Part shown: piece by piece, positions 5,242 to 6,605 of the stretch
How positions within the stretch are numbered: position 1 is the first letter of the stretch
How the letters are laid out: each line of letters opens with the position of its first letter
NCBI GenBank assembly: GCA_964292695.1
Contig: CAXYWB010000126.1
Coordinates: forward strand, 1 to 6,605
Length of the DNA stretch: 6,605 bases
DNA from: UPXZ01 sp018055865
GTDB taxonomy: Bacteria; Bacteroidota; Bacteroidia; Bacteroidales; Paludibacteraceae
Direction: 5' to 3'
Notes under the pieces: model-generated
The model's database searches: none
What the model was told of the DNA's origin: nothing
Seen by the model: only the letters and a program-made list of their open reading frames with translations
Program-made: the position numbers and the translations under genes

Positions 5242-5712
5242 TTAATACTTTATTTTATCATCCTTTTCGCTCCAGAGTTCGAATGCACGAATAGCTTCAC
5301 CGGGAAGCAACCTTTTGGTCTCAATTCTCCGCTCAGCGGGGCTCAGATCTATTTCATCATAAATAAACGAATCGTCAAATCCGATTTTTTTGGCATCAGT
5401 CTTGGTATTGGCATAAAAAAGGCGGTCGAAATGTGCCCAATATGAAGCTCCCAAACACATGGGGCATGGCTCACAAGAAGTGTAAAGCGTACAGCCTTCC
5501 AAATTGAATGTGCCAAGTTTTTTTGAAGCTTTTCGAATAGCATCAATTTCGGCATGTGCTGTTGGGTCATTCTTAGCTGTCACACGATTAACTCCCGTGG
5601 CAATAATCTTATTGTCTTTAACTATCACTGCTCCGAAAGGTCCACCGCCCTTTTTTACATTTTGTATCGACAGAGAAATGGCTTTTCGCATAAATTTTTC
5701 GTGTTCATCCAT
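5242..5712 (-). CDS. guaD: Guanine deaminase (GuaD, cytidine-deaminase fold)
   Basis: A 156-residue zinc-dependent nucleobase deaminase. It should hydrolyse guanine to xanthine and ammonia in the cytoplasm, for purine salvage or nitrogen supply. The GGGPFGAVIV strand (22-31) precedes DPTAHAE (49-55), which holds zinc ligand His53 and catalytic Glu55. TSCEPCPMCLGA (78-89) supplies zinc ligands Cys83 and Cys86. GFDDSFIYDEID (111-122) is shared with Bacillus subtilis GuaD and sets it apart from tRNA adenosine deaminase TadA. Length and ending also match that enzyme, where the swapped C-terminal tail with a final Tyr covers the active site; here the last residue is Tyr156. The gene converges on gpr and diverges from the methyltransferase gene. 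A good -33/-7 promoter lies about 35 bp upstream of the ATG. A related purine or cytosine deaminase activity cannot be excluded. Confidence 0.9.
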   Translation of the reverse strand: MDEHEKFMRKAISLSIQNVKKGGGPFGAVIVKDNKIIATGVNRVTAKNDPTAHAEIDAIRKASKKLGTFNLEGCTLYTSCEPCPMCLGASYWAHFDRLFYANTKTDAKKIGFDDSFIYDEIDLSPAERRIETKRLLPGEAIRAFELWSEKDDKIKY

Positions 5713-5745
5713 AATTGAGCGTTTTTTTAAAAATAAATAACACTA

Positions 5746-5776
5746 CAAATATAGCGTTTAAGTTGATAATAAACAA
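5746..5776 (-). promoter_or_regulatory. guaD: guaD promoter (-33 / -7, Bacteroides type)
   Basis: Read on the minus strand, TATATTTG (5753 down to 5746) is a perfect match to TAnnTTTG. A TTG (5776 down to 5774) lies 20 nt upstream, as expected for the -33 element. A start site near 5741 would leave a leader of about 28 nt before the guaD ATG at 5712. This is the best promoter in the window. Confidence 0.7.
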
Positions 5777-5806
5777 TCACCTGCAAACTTAATTTTAAGC
5801 CCGTTC

Positions 5807-5835
5807 ATCGGTAGCAATGGTATTTTTTTACCGAT
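5807..5835. repeat. Inverted repeat in the divergent guaD-methyltransferase control region
   Basis: ATCGGTA (5807-5813) and TACCGAT (5829-5835) are exact 7-bp inverted copies with a 15-bp spacer. A second left arm, GGTA at 5819-5822, can also pair with TACC at 5829-5832 across a T-run. The repeat ends 4 bp before the presumed -33 element of the methyltransferase promoter. That position suits a dimeric repressor or activator site, though no regulator is visible in the window. Confidence 0.45.
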
Positions 5836-5839
5836 TCAC

Positions 5840-5870
5840 TTGCAACAGCAGCCGAATTTTTCGTACTTTG
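5840..5870 (+). promoter_or_regulatory. Probable promoter of the methyltransferase gene
   Basis: TTG (5840-5842) and TACTTTG (5864-5870) are separated by 21 nt, resembling the Bacteroides -33/-7 pair, although the -7 box is one base shorter than TAnnTTTG. A start site near 5875 would give a leader of about 36 nt, very A-rich and without a Shine-Dalgarno site, before ATG 5911. Confidence 0.55.
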
Positions 5871-5910
5871 CACATCAAATCAAAAACTCACAAAAAAACA
5901 ACGAAAAATA

Positions 5911-6605
5911 ATGATAAAAGAAAAAATCAGAGCCGGAAGAAATCAAACTCTGACACTCAGCGAAGAGGAACGAGTGCAATTATCTGACAATCTCTTCATT
6001 CCCGAAAAGAACGAAAGGCTGGCAACTGAAAAGATTTTGAACAAAACAATTCTGTCCGATTTATTTGATGTATTGGATTATCTGCCCGAAAGTTTTGCCG
6101 ATTTGATTATTATTGACCCGCCTTATAATTTAAGCCGCGATTTTCATGGATTCAAATTCAAAGCCACTGATTCGGAAAGATATTCGGACTACCTCCGCTC
6201 CTGGTTCCCGAAAATAGTAAGAACGCTGAAACCAAACGGATCGCTCTATCTGTGCGGCGACTGGAAAAACACTTCGGTACTTCAGCAGGTGATGAGTGAG
6301 CATCTGACTGTACTGAACCGCATCACCTGGCAGCGCGAAAAAGGACGCGGAGCCAAAAGAAACTGGAAAAACGGGATGGAAGACATCTGGTTTGGCGTGA
6401 AAAATCCGGATGACTACTATTTCGATGTGGAGGCAGTGAAAATGAAACGTCAGGTAATAGCACCTTACAAAAAAAACGGTAAACCTAAAGACTGGCAGGA
6501 AACCGACGAAGGGAATTTCCGGCTTACTTACCCATCCAATTTTTGGGACGATATCAGTATTCCTTTCTGGTCGATGCCCGAAAATACGGATCATCCCACC
6601 CAAAA
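5911..6605 (+). CDS. Beta-class DNA amino-methyltransferase (adenine-N6 or cytosine-N4), 3' end outside window
   Basis: The reading frame stays open from ATG 5911 to the window edge, giving 231 residues. The catalytic motif IV, DPPYNL, is at residues 69-74 after the strand FADLIIIDP. The frame ends in DHPTQ (227-231), the start of the HPTQKP-type element that in this family precedes the SAM-binding FxGxG motif. DPPY ahead of the SAM motif defines beta-class amino-methyltransferases, which methylate N6 of adenine or N4 of cytosine. Between them lie RYSDYLRSWFPKIVRTLKPNGS (about 90-111), LYLCGDW (112-118) and a GRGAKRNWKN..EDIWFG block (145-162). The SAM site and C-terminus are missing only because the window stops. 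The recognition sequence cannot be read from this. It may belong to a type II restriction-modification pair or be a solitary methylase; the DNA to the right would decide. It is divergent from guaD and has its own promoter. Confidence 0.92.
   Translation, partial: MIKEKIRAGRNQTLTLSEEERVQLSDNLFIPEKNERLATEKILNKTILSDLFDVLDYLPESFADLIIIDPPYNLSRDFHGFKFKATDSERYSDYLRSWFPKIVRTLKPNGSLYLCGDWKNTSVLQQVMSEHLTVLNRITWQREKGRGAKRNWKNGMEDIWFGVKNPDDYYFDVEAVKMKRQVIAPYKKNGKPKDWQETDEGNFRLTYPSNFWDDISIPFWSMPENTDHPTQ

Noticed and set aside
6130..6603. 157-codon minus-strand frame at the right edge
   Set aside because: It is antisense to the methyltransferase, which has DPPYNL and HPTQ motifs and a promoter; the minus-strand product shows no family signature.

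Overview
The window looks like a chromosomal stretch of a Bacteroidota genome, most likely Bacteroidales or a close relative. Four things suggest this: AT-rich intergenic DNA with A-rich rather than Shine-Dalgarno leaders before most starts; promoter-like boxes close to the Bacteroides -33 TTTG / -7 TAnnTTTG pattern; a CCCCTAAAGGGG-type terminator; and a gene set (murF, FKBP lipoprotein, TPM/zinc-ribbon protein, lemA, GuaD-type deaminase) familiar from that phylum. The assignment is inferred from these traits and no database was searched.

Layout from left to right. Bases 1-282 are the C-terminal end of murF (peptidoglycan synthesis). A gene for a membrane-anchored coiled-coil protein that I do not recognise follows (429-1322). 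Next is a tight two-gene unit: an FKBP-like lipoprotein (1379-1906) and, 5 bp later, a TPM-domain membrane protein with two zinc-ribbon-like Cys clusters and a Gly-rich tail (1912-3252), closed by a hairpin terminator. lemA (3431-4018) has its own leader. After a structured 164-bp gap comes an aldo/keto reductase of the YghZ/Gpr type (4183-5178). A strong bidirectional terminator separates it from the convergent guanine deaminase gene (5242-5712, minus strand). A 198-bp divergent promoter region with an inverted repeat leads into a beta-class DNA amino-methyltransferase that runs off the right edge (5911-6605).

The genes from 429 to 4018 all encode envelope proteins. By the positive-inside rule and signal sequences, the coiled-coil, FKBP, TPM and LemA domains all face the periplasm, so a shared envelope role is plausible but unproven. 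The right half holds soluble metabolic enzymes (carbonyl reduction, purine salvage) and the start of a DNA-modification gene, which may be the edge of a restriction-modification locus. No tRNA, rRNA, CRISPR array, insertion sequence or phage gene was seen. Most of the window is ordinary core-type genome. The points most worth a second look are the degenerate FKBP active site, the structured lemA-gpr gap, and the methyltransferase with its divergent control region.
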